A stretch of 64,000 nt of DNA from Dipteronia dyeriana (Eukaryota; Streptophyta; Magnoliopsida; Sapindales; Sapindaceae), in NCBI GenBank assembly GCA_032871835.1, contig CM065300.1, forward strand, positions 70,133,192-70,197,191. Direction: 5' to 3'. Every line of letters starts with the position of its first letter. The stretch's first letter is position 1. A program made the position numbers and the translations under genes. The notes beneath the pieces were generated by a model. That model worked only from the letters and a program-made list of their open reading frames with translations, did not search any database and had not been told where the DNA came from. Positions 46,001 to 55,025 of the stretch are shown here, piece by piece.

Positions 46001-48538
46001 AGCGAGTGAGGTCCATGGTTTGTATATAAGCCTTGGTCTCTCCTCACAAGTAGACGCGTTTTGGGCAATGGTTGAAGGATGATTGAGTGAAGCCTATGAT
46101 CCAAAGCAAATCTGTGAGGGTAAAGGACGCGTGCGTGAAGCCCAGAGCGGCCAATATCTACGTAGTGGGCTTAGGCTGTTACAAAATGGTATCAGAGCAG
46201 GCTCGCTACCCAGTGTGGATGTGGATTTGGATTTGTGATCGTGTTTGGACCTTCACGAGGACACGAGGTCTGAAGGGGATAGATTGTCACATCCCACATC
46301 TCAAAAAAGAAAGCAGCGGCGTCTCTTCCAATTTCAATCCAACAACACTGTTGTTTATCTTTCCTTCCGATATTCATCAAAAACATCAACAATCGGAGAC
46401 AACGACTACAACGGTAAAGCAGGAGGATGCGCCGGCGATATTCGACGGATGGATTCCTCAAATTTTTAGGTATGTGAGAGATGGTAAAAAGCATGCAAAG
46501 TATTGTTCATTCCCGATCTAGAAAGCTGCAACTCGAGTCTTGGAGATTTGGAAACAAAAGGTCTATAGAAATGACAAGATTTTCAGGTATAGAAGGAAAA
46601 TTTCAAGGGTCTTAGGTCTAGAAGGGTTTATCCACGGTTTTCATTCAAGCCTATGAAGAAATACAAATTAGTCCAAAAGTTGAACTGAATTTCAACCTTC
46701 GTTAATGTTTAGTTTTCCTAAAATATTTAGTTTTCATTTGAAAGTTAAAGTTTGCTAATTGATGTTCTTGTTTATCATGAATTTAGGGATTTTTTTTGTT
46801 CCTTTGATGTTGCATAAACTAATTTGGCAGTGTTTAAAACCGTTTTTACTCAATTATGCAGTATAGATTTTGTCTGTTTTCAATCTCACTTGGCCACATA
46901 TAATTTGTTTCTGAATTAGTTATGCCTTTGTTCTCTCCGTACAAGGGTCCCCGTCATCACCATCTCCACCACTCATCGATGGAGGTCACAAACCAGAAAA
47001 AAAAAAAAAAAAGAGAAGAAGAAGAGGAAAGAATAGAAGGAAAAAAAAATCACAAACCAGAATGATAATCGAAGAAGAATGAAGAAGAAAATAATTGAAG
47101 AAAGAATAACAATAAATTTTTTTGATGAGGGTGGGTCCCACGGTGGGAATCAGATGGAGGTAATGTGAAACCCACCTATTGGGATGGGGTTTCAAATTAC
47201 CCCCTTGGAGGGTAATGTGATTCCCATGGGATTCACTTTCTCAGGAAACAAAAAACTCAAATTTGTTACCAAATGTGGGAATGCTATCATATTCTCATTC
47301 CCATGCAAAGATTACCTCATACCAAAAAGCCCATAAATGGATTATTAATAGCAGCACTCAAAACAAAAAATTGGAAGATGAAAAGAAAGTACCATTTACT
47401 ACATGAATCACAAACCGCCTAGGTATAATTTACTTATTTTTTTTGTGAATCAGGTTAATAAGGAAGAAAGTGAAGATGGTCTTCAACCTTCTTGTCCTTG
47501 GGATACTTGCCTTAAAATTTGAGGTACTAGAACTCCCAAACTTTACCACCAAATCCTCAAGCAAAAAGAATCACTAACCATACATGATACATTCCACAAG
47601 GATGCTCTACAAACTGCTACCCTCGAAGTTCTCAAGAAAACTCTCACAACTAAATTCACTTTATCAAAGATATTATATTTATAATGACTATTTCCAAAGA
47701 AAAATTAAGAGAATTAATTAGTTCATATTGTTATTATAGCAAATCAAGCAAACAGCAATTATAAAATGCATGCAACAACCTTTTAATGAGGATAATGATT
47801 TACAACACTTAAGAAACACAAGTAACTACCTGCCCCAGTGTAATTGAGAGCTCCCACTTTGCCAGGGCTGGAAGACTCCAGATCATCAAAATCTGAAAAT
47901 CAACATATATAACCATAAAAATGGCAATAGAACAATCATCGCCGTAAACCTCAAAAAGGAACAAAAATAACAATAAACAGGCATAATAAAAATGAAAGGG
48001 GCATACCGCCACGTATAACAGACTCACTCCAAAATCTACTCTTCTCTTTAAGATTGAACAAAGAGAAAACTGATGACCTGCCACTTCTAGCAGTTTTGGA
48101 TGGAGATCCATTTGAACCAGACACAAGCAACTGATAAACAAAACTCAGTAATCAGAGTCTTTACAAGCTACGAATCATCAAACACTTAAAAGGAGAGCAA
48201 AACAGTCTACTCCAACGACACGATGTTGAAACCAAACGATAATGCCATTAAAAATGAATTTTGACAAATATTCGCTAACACCTAAATCAAAAAAACAGTG
48301 ACTCTCCACTAGATTACTACATAAATGCAAGGCAATTCTCGAATTCCCAAACCAAAACGACGGTAGAATAAATATAATACACAATTTGATGTTGAAATCA
48401 AACACACAGTAGGTAAATCAAGAAAAAAAATAAAAATCGATCGAAGCGGAAACTAATGAATGGTAAGCTTACCATGAAAAGAATACAAGAGAAGACAGTG
48501 AAAGTAGAATTAGTAATAGATCTACGATGATTGATCAT
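26637..48538 (-). CDS. Secretory-pathway single-pass membrane protein of the At5g58100 family (25 coding exons)
   Basis: Exons, from the start: 48538-48473, 48130-48007, 47892-47830, 44451-44350, 44246-44078, 43989-43891, 43284-43135, 41537-41498, 41269-41212, 41091-41009, 38566-38468, 38367-38252, 38141-38023, 37621-37551, 36099-35994, 35621-35482, 35374-35216, 35134-35031, 34774-34599, 33867-33678, 33239-33140, 28632-28464, 27353-27271, 27173-27097, 26808-26637. All have GT-AG borders and phases that join, giving 2835 bases, 944 residues plus stop; no stop interrupts. The product starts with a hydrophobic signal (STFTVFSCILFMLLVSG), has a long lumenal part (landmarks FSLFNLKEKSRFWSES, LPIPVNFIFIGFEGKG, HCKGRKVKLALCEELDERM, FLAHLGATLWGSMRH, LTLSEDPALAMAFSVARRAA, GCNPFSITSQGW) and ends in one membrane helix and a basic tail (IPAFLMVLGILYFVLKPRRP, KPKIN). 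From memory the Arabidopsis counterpart is At5g58100, about 945 residues, a protein of unknown biochemistry linked to pollen exine; that link is recall, not shown here. The introns are swollen by transposons. Confidence 0.9.
27979..28055 (-). pseudogene. Decayed duplicate of exon 23 of the membrane-protein gene, inside intron 22
   Basis: The stretch matches exon 23 (27291-27353) and its acceptor side base for base over most of its length, about 75-80% by eye. Both share the minus-strand codons for a QSQ...ELxNKYNY peptide, and both share TTTCTGTTAAG/TTTTTGTTAAG intron sequence. The copy has lost one base near its start (frameshift) and ends at TATG followed by GTTTAA, so it cannot replace the exon. 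Weak similarity continues further right (27585-27640 against 28215-28270), so the duplicated block may be several hundred bases. Confidence 0.65.
28825..29270 (-). mobile_element. 5'-truncated LINE tail (minus strand) in intron 21
   Basis: Minus-strand codons at 29135-28941 read CGIFSVFWVIWLERDRIIF, then DKAYYLASLWESTSKDFRD: the conserved end of plant L1-type LINE ORF2 after the zinc-binding region. Then come AATAAAG and a short A run (plus-strand CCTTTTTTTTG at 28825). Only this end is kept, as is usual for aborted reverse transcription. The left-hand flank was not matched to a right-hand duplicate. Confidence 0.7.
29461..29512. repeat. Poly-T followed by near-pure poly-G tract
   Basis: Ten T's are followed by about 40 bases that are G except for single A and T interruptions. 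It lies in intron 21, close to a LINE tail. Such long G runs are rare in plant DNA and are also a common place for sequencing or assembly error. Confidence 0.8.
29799..30112. mobile_element. GC-rich foldback repeat of unknown class
   Basis: CTAGGCGCTAGTC at the left and GACTAGCGCCCGG toward the right are inverted partners. Several CCTAGCGCC/GGCGCTAGG words alternate in both orientations in otherwise AT-rich DNA. A poly-T run and TTTGGGCTTCTTTT occupy the middle. A short related piece lies at 21697-21725. Superfamily not determined; no open frame. Confidence 0.45.
30113..30342. other. Spacer with a (TA)n microsatellite
   Basis: TA dinucleotide run at about 30138-30167. Otherwise intron 21 sequence. 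The end (30318-30342) is the first copy of a flank that is repeated at 30540-30565. Confidence 0.5.
30343..30537 (-). repeat. Extra partial LTR copy next to the intron-21 retroelement
   Basis: From TGATGTAGGGCTAAC to AATAGGCCCTAC this repeats the first ~195 bases of the neighbouring LTR. It is preceded by the same flank (ACTTGTCAAAGGGAAATG then TTACA) that precedes the intact LTR at 30566. Flank plus partial LTR were therefore duplicated together. Confidence 0.75.
30566..30914 (-). repeat. 3' LTR of the intron-21 retroelement
   Basis: 349 bp, TGATG...CATCA. It shares CAATAATCAATTCAT, GGTCTATTTATAGCTAAC and ATCTAATAATGCC with the partner LTR at 32368. Confidence 0.85.
31022..31157. repeat. 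Tandem duplication of 67 bp
   Basis: The unit AAGGTCCATTCGTCATAGAT...ATCTATTAATCC is present twice in a row and looks identical in both copies, so it is a recent event within the older retroelement. Confidence 0.85.
31104..31334 (-). CDS. Unrecognised small ORF inside the intron-21 retroelement
   Basis: 76 codons downstream of, and in the same direction as, the RRM frame; contains NVNMVVIKPIHLAKAIYKGL. I do not recognise it. Part of it overlaps a local tandem duplication, so it may be a chance frame. Confidence 0.25.
   Translation of the reverse strand: MAVDTVDHPSQPTSQVYGPSGHVHEVQVANRSSSLAVQTHENVNMVVIKPIHLAKAIYKGLIDVTMGSTITHFPYL
31364..31768 (-). CDS. Captured RRM of a polypyrimidine tract-binding protein, intronless
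   Basis: A 134-codon open frame inside the LTR element. Residues about 27-105 match the second RRM of plant PTB3-type splicing regulators: LLFTIHHVLYPITNEVLHQV (RNP2 region), FSPCGFVERIKIFQKS, then QAFVQFQFHQSAFLAKGSL (RNP1 region) and QGRNIYNSCCQLDIQY. The flanks (STNQWRAD before, YLTSVNNNKNSLLH after) still resemble the host protein. Known plant PTB genes are interrupted by introns, so the intact, intronless frame suggests capture through RNA. The frame is open with its own ATG, but no promoter apart from the LTR was seen. Whether it is translated, or acts as a gag-like RNA binder for the element, is unknown. Confidence 0.7.
   Translation of the reverse strand: MQGPHSTFYYSSTNQWRADTIDESNQVLLFTIHHVLYPITNEVLHQVFSPCGFVERIKIFQKSTCVQAFVQFQFHQSAFLAKGSLQGRNIYNSCCQLDIQYWQDEHYLTSVNNNKNSLLHVKISFPNILSRETT
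32368..32736 (-). repeat. 5' LTR of the intron-21 retroelement
   Basis: 369 bp, TGATG...CATCA; primer-binding site adjoins its inner end at about 32350-32365. Confidence 0.85.
34144..34234. repeat. Two adjacent perfect hairpins in intron 19
   Basis: First: CGCATTTTGACTCA (34144) pairs with TGAGTCAAAATGCG (ending 34187), 14 bp around a 16-base loop. Second: GAGACTGTAA pairs with TTACAGTCTC (34210-34234), 10 bp around CATAT. A further copy of ACAAGAGACTGTAACA lies at about 34496. No function recognised. Confidence 0.6.
36594..36866. mobile_element. MITE with long (~75 bp) terminal inverted repeats in intron 14
   Basis: Left arm TGAGAAGTCTAGATTG... (36605) and the reverse complement of the right arm TGAGAAGTCTAGATCG... 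agree over about 75 bases (shared landmarks TATTAGAGTCTT / TTATAGAGTCTT, GAGTCTAGACGAGTC / GAGTTTAGATGAGTC). Nearly the whole 270 bp can fold on itself. Class unresolved; similar AGTCTAGA words recur at 50088-50300. Confidence 0.6.
37054..37090. repeat. (TA)n(GA)n compound microsatellite
   Basis: A TA run directly followed by a GA run in intron 14; another TA run lies at 37154-37172. Confidence 0.8.
38919..39977 (+). mobile_element. 5'-truncated LINE with long target duplication in intron 10
   Basis: Plus-strand frames read GELIRFWEDNWCGETSFRDL (zinc-binding region of LINE ORF2, 38957) and LLWVIWEERNNRI (end of ORF2, near 39630), then AATAAAATTTT and a terminal A run (about 39967-39976). GTTCTAGTTCAGGTTTAGAC... 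at 38894-38918 is repeated as GTTCTAGTTCAGTTTAC... at 39978-39999, a target duplication of about 22-25 bp with small gaps. Frames are broken. It is antisense to the host gene. Confidence 0.8.
39978..41008. other. Rest of intron 10
   Basis: No gene or recognisable element seen beyond the LINE's target-site copy at its start. Confidence 0.4.
41538..43134. other. Intron 7 of the membrane-protein gene
   Basis: 1.6 kb, AT-rich, with an A/G-rich stretch at 42610-42720. No gene or element ends recognised. Confidence 0.5.
44484..44783. repeat. Tandem duplication of 150 bp in intron 3
   Basis: The unit starting GCCTTGATGCCATCCATATA is repeated at 44634 with about 10 differences (for example GAGAGATCCTT against GAGAGATCATT). 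It ends GGCTTTATCACAA in both copies. It starts about 30 bases downstream (on the host strand, upstream) of the exon 4 acceptor and does not include it. Confidence 0.85.
45890..46300 (+). mobile_element. TRIM in tandem form: internal - LTR - internal - LTR fragment
   Basis: TGGTATCAGAGCAG (initiator-Met tRNA primer site) at 45890 opens a 92-base internal domain ending in a purine tract (GATCCGAAGGGGGTAGAT). A 202-bp LTR follows, TGTCACATCCCACATCG...GGCTGTTACA (45982-46183). Then a second primer site (46187), a second internal domain (46184-46284) ending CTGAAGGGGATAGAT, and the first 16 bases of another LTR (46285-46300). Terminal repeats this short with almost no internal sequence define TRIMs. 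Both outer LTRs are lost or cut. Confidence 0.85.
45982..46183 (+). repeat. Complete TRIM LTR (202 bp)
   Basis: TGTCACATCC...GCTGTTACA, bounded on both sides by TRIM internal domains. TATATAAGCC near 46022 is a TATA-like box. Confidence 0.85.
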
Positions 48539-49083
48539 CTTCTCGTTTGAGAGAGAGTCCACACACTGCCCGATTTCGCAACAACGAGAAATGGGGTTTT
48601 CTTTTGTTTCCAAGACAAATTCATTTCTATAATACACGTCATATGTGCTTATGTGGACATTGACGTGTCGGACAGTTCTGCTGCTGTGCTGAGCTGTTGG
48701 TTCTCGGACAATTTTTTTTAGGATATTCATATTATTATTTTTCTCCCAGAGATTTCAGGAAACATCATTTTAGCCCCTCACTGCTCGGTTTTCCCCATTT
48801 TACCCATTAACGTTACTTTCTTAACAAAAAAGTGAAGTTATAAGGACAAAATGGTAATCCAACTGACAATTTAATAGTGAGAGTTAAGTTGAAGAGTGAT
48901 TCCATTACAATTCATTAAATATATATTTTTCTATACCCCATTTTAAATTTTTTTATAATATGATAATTTTATCCTAATTTAAATTATTACGAAATACAAA
49001 GAAATTCTAAATAACACTACAAAATGATTTACAACATTCTTTAAAGTGAGTGGCGGCAATAGAAAACTCTATAACAGTCAATA
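48539..49083. other. Upstream region of the membrane-protein gene
   Basis: Likely promoter and 5' UTR of the minus-strand gene. No certain TATA box or start site could be assigned. AT-rich; no other gene seen. Confidence 0.5.
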
Positions 49084-49281
49084 ATGGGTAGGGTTCACAC
49101 ATCTTTGGCTTGTGCCGATGGGGTTAGAGATCAAACTCCCAAGGTAGCAAAGCGTGACAAGAAGAAGAAGTTGTGTGGTCACAAAGCACATGTGCATGCA
49201 ATACAACCACCGATTCATTATAGTTGTTTTTGGTTTTGGCAAGAAGAGGCGACCCAGCTCATCTAGTCATCTTAGAAGTAA
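49084..49281 (+). pseudogene. RPS30: Retropseudogene of ribosomal protein eS30
   Basis: The frame starts [20 protein letters not shown] then VAKRDKKKK, matching plant eS30 (about 62 residues; family start [20 protein letters not shown]). After KKKK the match continues at the DNA level: CACAAAGCACATGTGCATGC..., GTTTTTGGTTTTGGCAAGAA, then CCCAGCTCATCT and AAGTAA at 49276-49281, but out of frame because of small indels. Key Arg and Gly residues are changed and there is no intron. eS30 is a small-subunit ribosomal protein; this copy cannot make it. Confidence 0.8.
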
Positions 49282-52200
49282 AAAGCTTGAAATGATGAAG
49301 CATTAGATAGGTCAAAAACTGCACGGTGTTGTTTTAACACTTATTTTAATGATATTTTGTGTTGAACTCGAGTTCATTTTGTTACCTGGTAATTGAGACA
49401 TTTTGTTTTTAAATGAGGTATTGTGAGGTTTCTTGAAAAAAAAACATAGAACTTATTTTTTAATATCATCAAACTTTTATTTGATTTCAAAATGATAAGA
49501 GTGATTTTTTTTAAAAAAAAAAAACAAAGTGTTGACAAAAAAGATTTTTTTTTTTTAAGCTTTGACTCTTGATGATTTTTTTTTTTTTTTAAAGAGTCAA
49601 ATGAAGGGGAAAAAAATAAAAAACTTTTCAATTTCAATATTCAATAAAAAAAATAAACAAATTGATTTTATTAAAAAAAATTAGGTTTTCACGATGGGGT
49701 GTTAAAAGATAAAAAGGATAATTTTAAAAAAATAAAATAAAATATCTTTAGAATTTTTTAAAGAGTGATGAGATATTTACACCCAATGATATTGTATGTA
49801 CACCTCAAATTGATATTTTTTTTCAAAATTTTAGGATTAACCTCAAATCAAATTATCAACAACTAGTTTCCGTTTCTTTTCTTCTTCTTTTTTCACTGTT
49901 TTACTATCTAAACGAAAATAAATAAATAAAATACAATATTGAGTTTTTTTAATCTTTTATGTTCTTTATTATGAACTGACATTATATAAACAACTTAACT
50001 GTAAATTAAATTATGTAAAAAGATTTTGATTTATCATTTAAAGGGGGTATATTGTTTCAATATTTTATTAGACAATTTGGAAAAGTAAAAGTCTAGTGGT
50101 ACTGGATTGAGACTTTTTAACAAGTTAGATAAGTCTGATGATATTCGATCAAGACTTTTAAGATTTTTTTTTAAAAAAGTCTATATTGTCTTGTGATATT
50201 GGATCTAGACTTTCAAGAGGCAACAAATTGTCTGGAGGTATTGGATTGAGGTCAAGATTTTTAGGATTTCATGATAAAATAAATTTTCTAGACTTTTTAG
50301 ACTTTTATCAAAATTGTCTTGTCATCTCCCTCTATACTTTTTAGACTTTTCTCTCTTCCTCAAAATCATCTTTAGTTTGGACAAGTTGTGGTCTATGGAT
50401 GGGTGATAGGTGACGGGAGATTGGAGATAGGAGGGTAGAGTAAAGCAGAAACTTTACTTCGTTTTTTTTTTTTAAAAAAAACTTAAATTTCATTGAACAG
50501 ATATTAAATAATGATTCATGACCGTGACATCTTTACTATTATTCATTCTTCTTTGATAGGTGTAAATAATGGTTTATTTATACATAAATTGCAATGACTA
50601 GTGTGGATAAGATATAGATGTTTTACTAATATATATATATAGTGATTTTCTAGTAAGAACGTCTAGAAATTAGAAGTTAAGGGTGTTCAATCACAACCAC
50701 ACATTCATATTGGGTGTCATATTAGGTGTGGGTATTTGTTAATGTGTGAAGAAAATTGAATAGTACAATCGACTCATGAAAATCTACATTTACAAAACTC
50801 CAAAAAGTCATGAAACAAAGTCAAGATAATCTTAATAGTCTATAAATAAAATCCAAAGACTCTTTCAGAATTCTAAAAGTCTAGTCCATATAATCATAAT
50901 AATCTAAAAGTATAATCCTAATTATCCTAATAATCCTAATAGTCTTACAAATCTATAAAATCCTTACGTCCTAAAATTATCCATTAAAATCTCAAAACAA
51001 TACACCACCGTAAATCCTCTTATGTGTTTTAGTAATTTCAATTATGGGTAATAATACTAAAATGTTTTGATAAAAAAAAAAGCGTGTGGCTAATATTTTC
51101 ACATGTGGCAATATAGCCACCATTTATAATATGGTATAACTCAAAATTTGTTTATGAGAATTAGTTACATAAATTTCCAAAGCATTTCATCACTCATTCT
51201 TTCTTTGCAAAACCCCCATTATAGAAGCTTGAAGTTATTCTCAAACTTCTCATACTTTTTCTTTAAACAGACAGTTGAAATTGTCAATTACATTTTTATT
51301 AACATAGACTTATTATTTCAAAGAGTGTCAAAATGGAGTGAAAGGAAAAACAGAAAACTTTGTAAAAAAAAATGTTTTAACTCTGCTCATCTAAATTCCA
51401 ATCAAAACACACCATATATCAATCTAAACTGAAAGTCCAATCGAGATGACTAGCTTGCAATCTCTCACATCTATTTATACTACAAATATTAGCAATTTGG
51501 TTGGTTTGATAACAGGGTGTTTGGGATTTGGTGATATTCTATAGGGTGTTTAATTGATTAAATGGTTGCATTAATTCCATAGTGTCTTATACTTTAAACC
51601 CATCTTATTCCTATACATTTTCTTGCTTATTTCTTTCATGTTGCTGAATTTAATTTGTATTACTTTAATGAAGTTTAATTTTCCCTCAAATAACTTTCAA
51701 ACAAACTTGATTTAGAGTTCTGCATGTAATAGTTTAATTATTTTAACCGATAATCTCACAATTCAGGTGGAACGAACTCGTATTTACGGTATATGAATCT
51801 ACGATTTTTGCACTTGTGAGATAAACCCGATTTTACACATCATGGTATTAATTGAACATGCCATATTCCGTACCTTGTCAGTGCTGCTTATTTTATTTTT
51901 TAATAACTTAATTTTTCAGTATTAATATATTTGTGTTGAGTGACTTTATATATTAATTTTTGCTTTGCGTGATCACTATGGTCCGTCATTAAAATCATAT
52001 TTCTGGTACTACCATTACACAAAGCTCTCACTATTTGTAGTTACTAAAAACAAGACCAAATCATGAATGTTAGCAAGTCTTTGTTGGTGGTTTGTAACAT
52101 ATATAAGAATCAATTGCTCAAACATATATAGAGCTTTCTTGATTCCTTTCTCATCCAACATCTAGGGTACCCTCACCCTGCCATAAACGATATTCTGTCA

Positions 52201-54097
52201 CTTTCTAAATTATTGGAGAAGAAGATATTAAAAGTACTTGTAATATTCAATATTAGAAGCAAGTTTTCATTATTTTCAGTTTTATTTATCAACATTAAAA
52301 TAACTCATAATAATTATTATTATTTTCTTCAAGGGTTTATAGAGACAGCTTCAAACTTGAACTGAATGTGGTCTACCCTTTAGAGAGGTAACCATAATAA
52401 TAATTTTCATTGTTGATAAGCTGCAAGACAAAAATGTCTCCGAAAACCTATGAAATGGAGAGGCAAAAAGCAACAAACTTTTACTATATCAACATGCCGG
52501 GATGCATCTCATCATCTGAAAATACTTTATATCGACAACTCGTGTTCATAATCACTAAGGTATGCCTTCCATATATATATATATACATTAAAAATTTGCT
52601 TTTTGACTTATTATAATTTTAAAGTAGAAAGAATAAAATTAAAAGTTTTAAGCTGAATGTTTTTTAATTGTTATCTCGTAGACGTAGTCAACATCGTCAA
52701 AGTCATTATTTTGATCAAAAGTTTCAGTTCAATGTTCATGAAAACAGTTTGGCTAAAGAATAATGAAACAAAGAAATTAATTATAAACTTTAGAATTAAT
52801 GGTGGTGTAGCTGTCATTTGCTAACCATTTTCTTTCTTAAAAAAAAAACAAAGCAATTAGAGTGGGTGCATAATTTCATTTGGTAATCCTAATTCGTGTG
52901 ATTAATGGATATATATATATATATATAAAAGGGATATTATTGATTCAGTTCCTATGTTTTTTTTTTAATTTATTCATTTTTCACTTGATCGATCCCTATG
53001 TTTTTAAAAACCGTTCAATTTCGTCTTCTGTGAGTCAACCGTTAGTCAAATTAAACGGTTCTAATGGTATTTTTATCTTTAAACATTAGTATGACACGTG
53101 TCAATACAGAAATTAATATATATATATATAATAATTAAATTAATATATAAATACAAATTAAAAAATTATAAACAAAAAGAACAATTAAAAAATTAAAAAT
53201 TAAAAAACAACATCTCTTTCTTTGCTCTCACCGTCTTCTTTATGTGTGATAATCCTTTCTTTCCACCAACAAAACCAATCCATGGATATGGGAGAGACCT
53301 TACTCTCAGCCTTTTTTCAGGTGTTATTCAAAAGATTAGTGCCCCGCGATTTTTCCTTCATTCCATGCTCAGAGTTAGAAAATGTAAGAGAATGTTATTG
53401 AAGATCGAAGCATTCCAGATTTGTTTCGATTTCATCTCTCTCTCTCACTTGATGGTTGATTCGTGGGTTTGAGAGGCTGGATTCGTGGGGTTGGGTGGCT
53501 GGTGGTTCGATTTGCTTTTGGCGGTGGTTCTAGGTTCGATTTGGTGGTGTTCAGGGCATGATTTCGTGGTGAACCGATTTGTGTATTAGTGGTGGTTTTG
53601 GGTTCGATTTGGTGGTAGAGGCGTGATTCGGTTCTGGGTTTTGTGTTGATGTGGTCCGGTTCGGTTCCGGGTTTGATTGTGTGGGTGATGTTGGAGTGGT
53701 GGTGACTGGGAATTAGTTCTTCAATGATGATTAGATGATGGTGTTGATAATGATTTGAGATGGTTTTGGTGTTGATAATGATGCAGTATAAGAAACCTGT
53801 GAGGAACGTGGTCTGAGGAATGTTGCACACGCTCCAGAGAAACAATTTGTCCTCCGAAGTCGGCTTTAAATTTGTTTACAACCCGAATCATATCAGTAAC
53901 AAGTCTTTGTCATTAAACAAAGAATATATCCAGTTAGTGTATTTGAAAAGTTATTAATTTCGAAATGCAATAGCATTAACTAATAATTTCGAAATTATAG
54001 GATTTTGGATTAGGGGAATATGGGTGTTAGGGAAGCATATGCCTGGTGGTGACCGGTAGGAAAGAATGTGATTTTCTTAACCGATAAGAAAATATAT
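49282..54097. other. AT-rich intergenic region without a recognised gene
   Basis: No supported gene. Poly-A/T runs at 49430-49640, AGTCTAGAC-type words at 50085-50345, TA microsatellites at 50628-50641 and 52573-52586, and a GT/GGTTCGATT-rich low-complexity stretch at 53450-53760 whose antisense open frame is compositional. 52930-53090 resembles a diffuse plant repeat with a CCGTTAGTCAAATTAAACGG-like core, class unknown. Confidence 0.5.
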
Positions 54098-54978
54098 TGT
54101 CATATGTGAATTTTATCGTATGAACACGTCACCAAACAAAGAGGATAAATTCCTAGGTGGACATCCGAATAGACACTTAGAAAATATCTTACAAGACATC
54201 ATCGAATAAAAGAACCCGAGTAAGTAGATATTGAACAAAACCCACTAAGGGTCAATTGATATCATATATTACTCGAGATCAGCTAACGACACTTGGGACT
54301 GGTTAAATGACGCTTCTACTCTGGATCAAAAGGAGCTACTCGGAACCAGCAGGTATTGCTCTTACTCAGGACAAGCATGATGAAAATCAAATAAAATCCC
54401 CATTGCGTAGCTCACGTGGATCAAGTCATAAGGATACACGAAGATATCTATATCAAGGAATCCCAAAGAAAACAGAATACTGAGCTGGAAGGGTTCCCAA
54501 TCAGGCAACAACTTTATTTCTTTAAAAAGACTACGTTCTTATAAGGAAACAAGTCCAAATCAGACTGCACTACTAGAATCCCATTCGATTTTAATACAAG
54601 ACTCCGAAACGGGAAAGAAGACAATCAGCTTCAAGCAAGCAAATAATTATAAATTAAATACAAAGATCTATTACTTGTACAAAGCAGATTAGGACTCTAT
54701 AAACATATAAATAGACTCATAATCTCACCAAAAAAGATAGACAACAATCAATAGAAAAAATACAGAAAAAAGAAAGAGAGATCGAGAGTTTGTAACATCA
54801 TAAATTCATAGTGGATTTTGGCTCGGTTGATCATTCAACCACCCGTGGACGCTTCTCCTGTCATCGGAGTTTTACCACGTAAAACTTGTGCCTTTAATTA
54901 CTTTCTCTAATCTCTTTCTCTTTGAATAGATAGCCGAAATCCAATCCTTGTTGGCATATCCAGAAATCAACGTCAACA
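54098..54978 (+). repeat. 5' LTR of the plus-strand gypsy element (881 bp)
   Basis: TGTCATATGTG...CGTCAACA, followed after AT by TGGAGCTAGAAATAGGGG (primer-binding region; it differs from the minus-strand copy, TGGTGCTAGAAGG, in a few bases). A TATA-like ATAAACATATAAATAGACTC lies near 54700. Five bases before it, TATAT, would be the target duplication. Confidence 0.9.
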
Positions 54979-55025
54979 ATTGGAGCTAGAAATAGGGGCT
55001 TGAACCTCCGATTTGATCAAAAGCG

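Larger units (their letters stand above)
45506..47333. mobile_element. Tourist-like (PIF/Harbinger) element, host of a nested TRIM
   Basis: Left end GGGGCCGTTTGGTATTGGGT (45506). The right end, reverse-complemented, is TGGGCTTTTTGGTATGAGGT (ending 47333); both continue AATC. TAA flanks each end (45503-45505 and 47334-47336). It is 1.8 kb including about 410 bp of TRIM insertion. I saw no intact transposase. Confidence 0.7.

Noticed and set aside
46087..46521. 144-codon open frame across the TRIM
   Set aside because: It reads through the TRIM LTR and second primer site, so it is a chance frame in a non-coding element.
48701..48900. Possible repeat element upstream of the membrane-protein gene (CCCATTTTACCCATTAACG region)
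   Set aside because: Looks like a diffuse plant repeat, but no ends or duplication could be defined.
53432..53845. 137-codon antisense open frame rich in His, Pro and Thr
   Set aside because: It mirrors a GT-rich low-complexity stretch on the plus strand; no domain and no similarity recognised.
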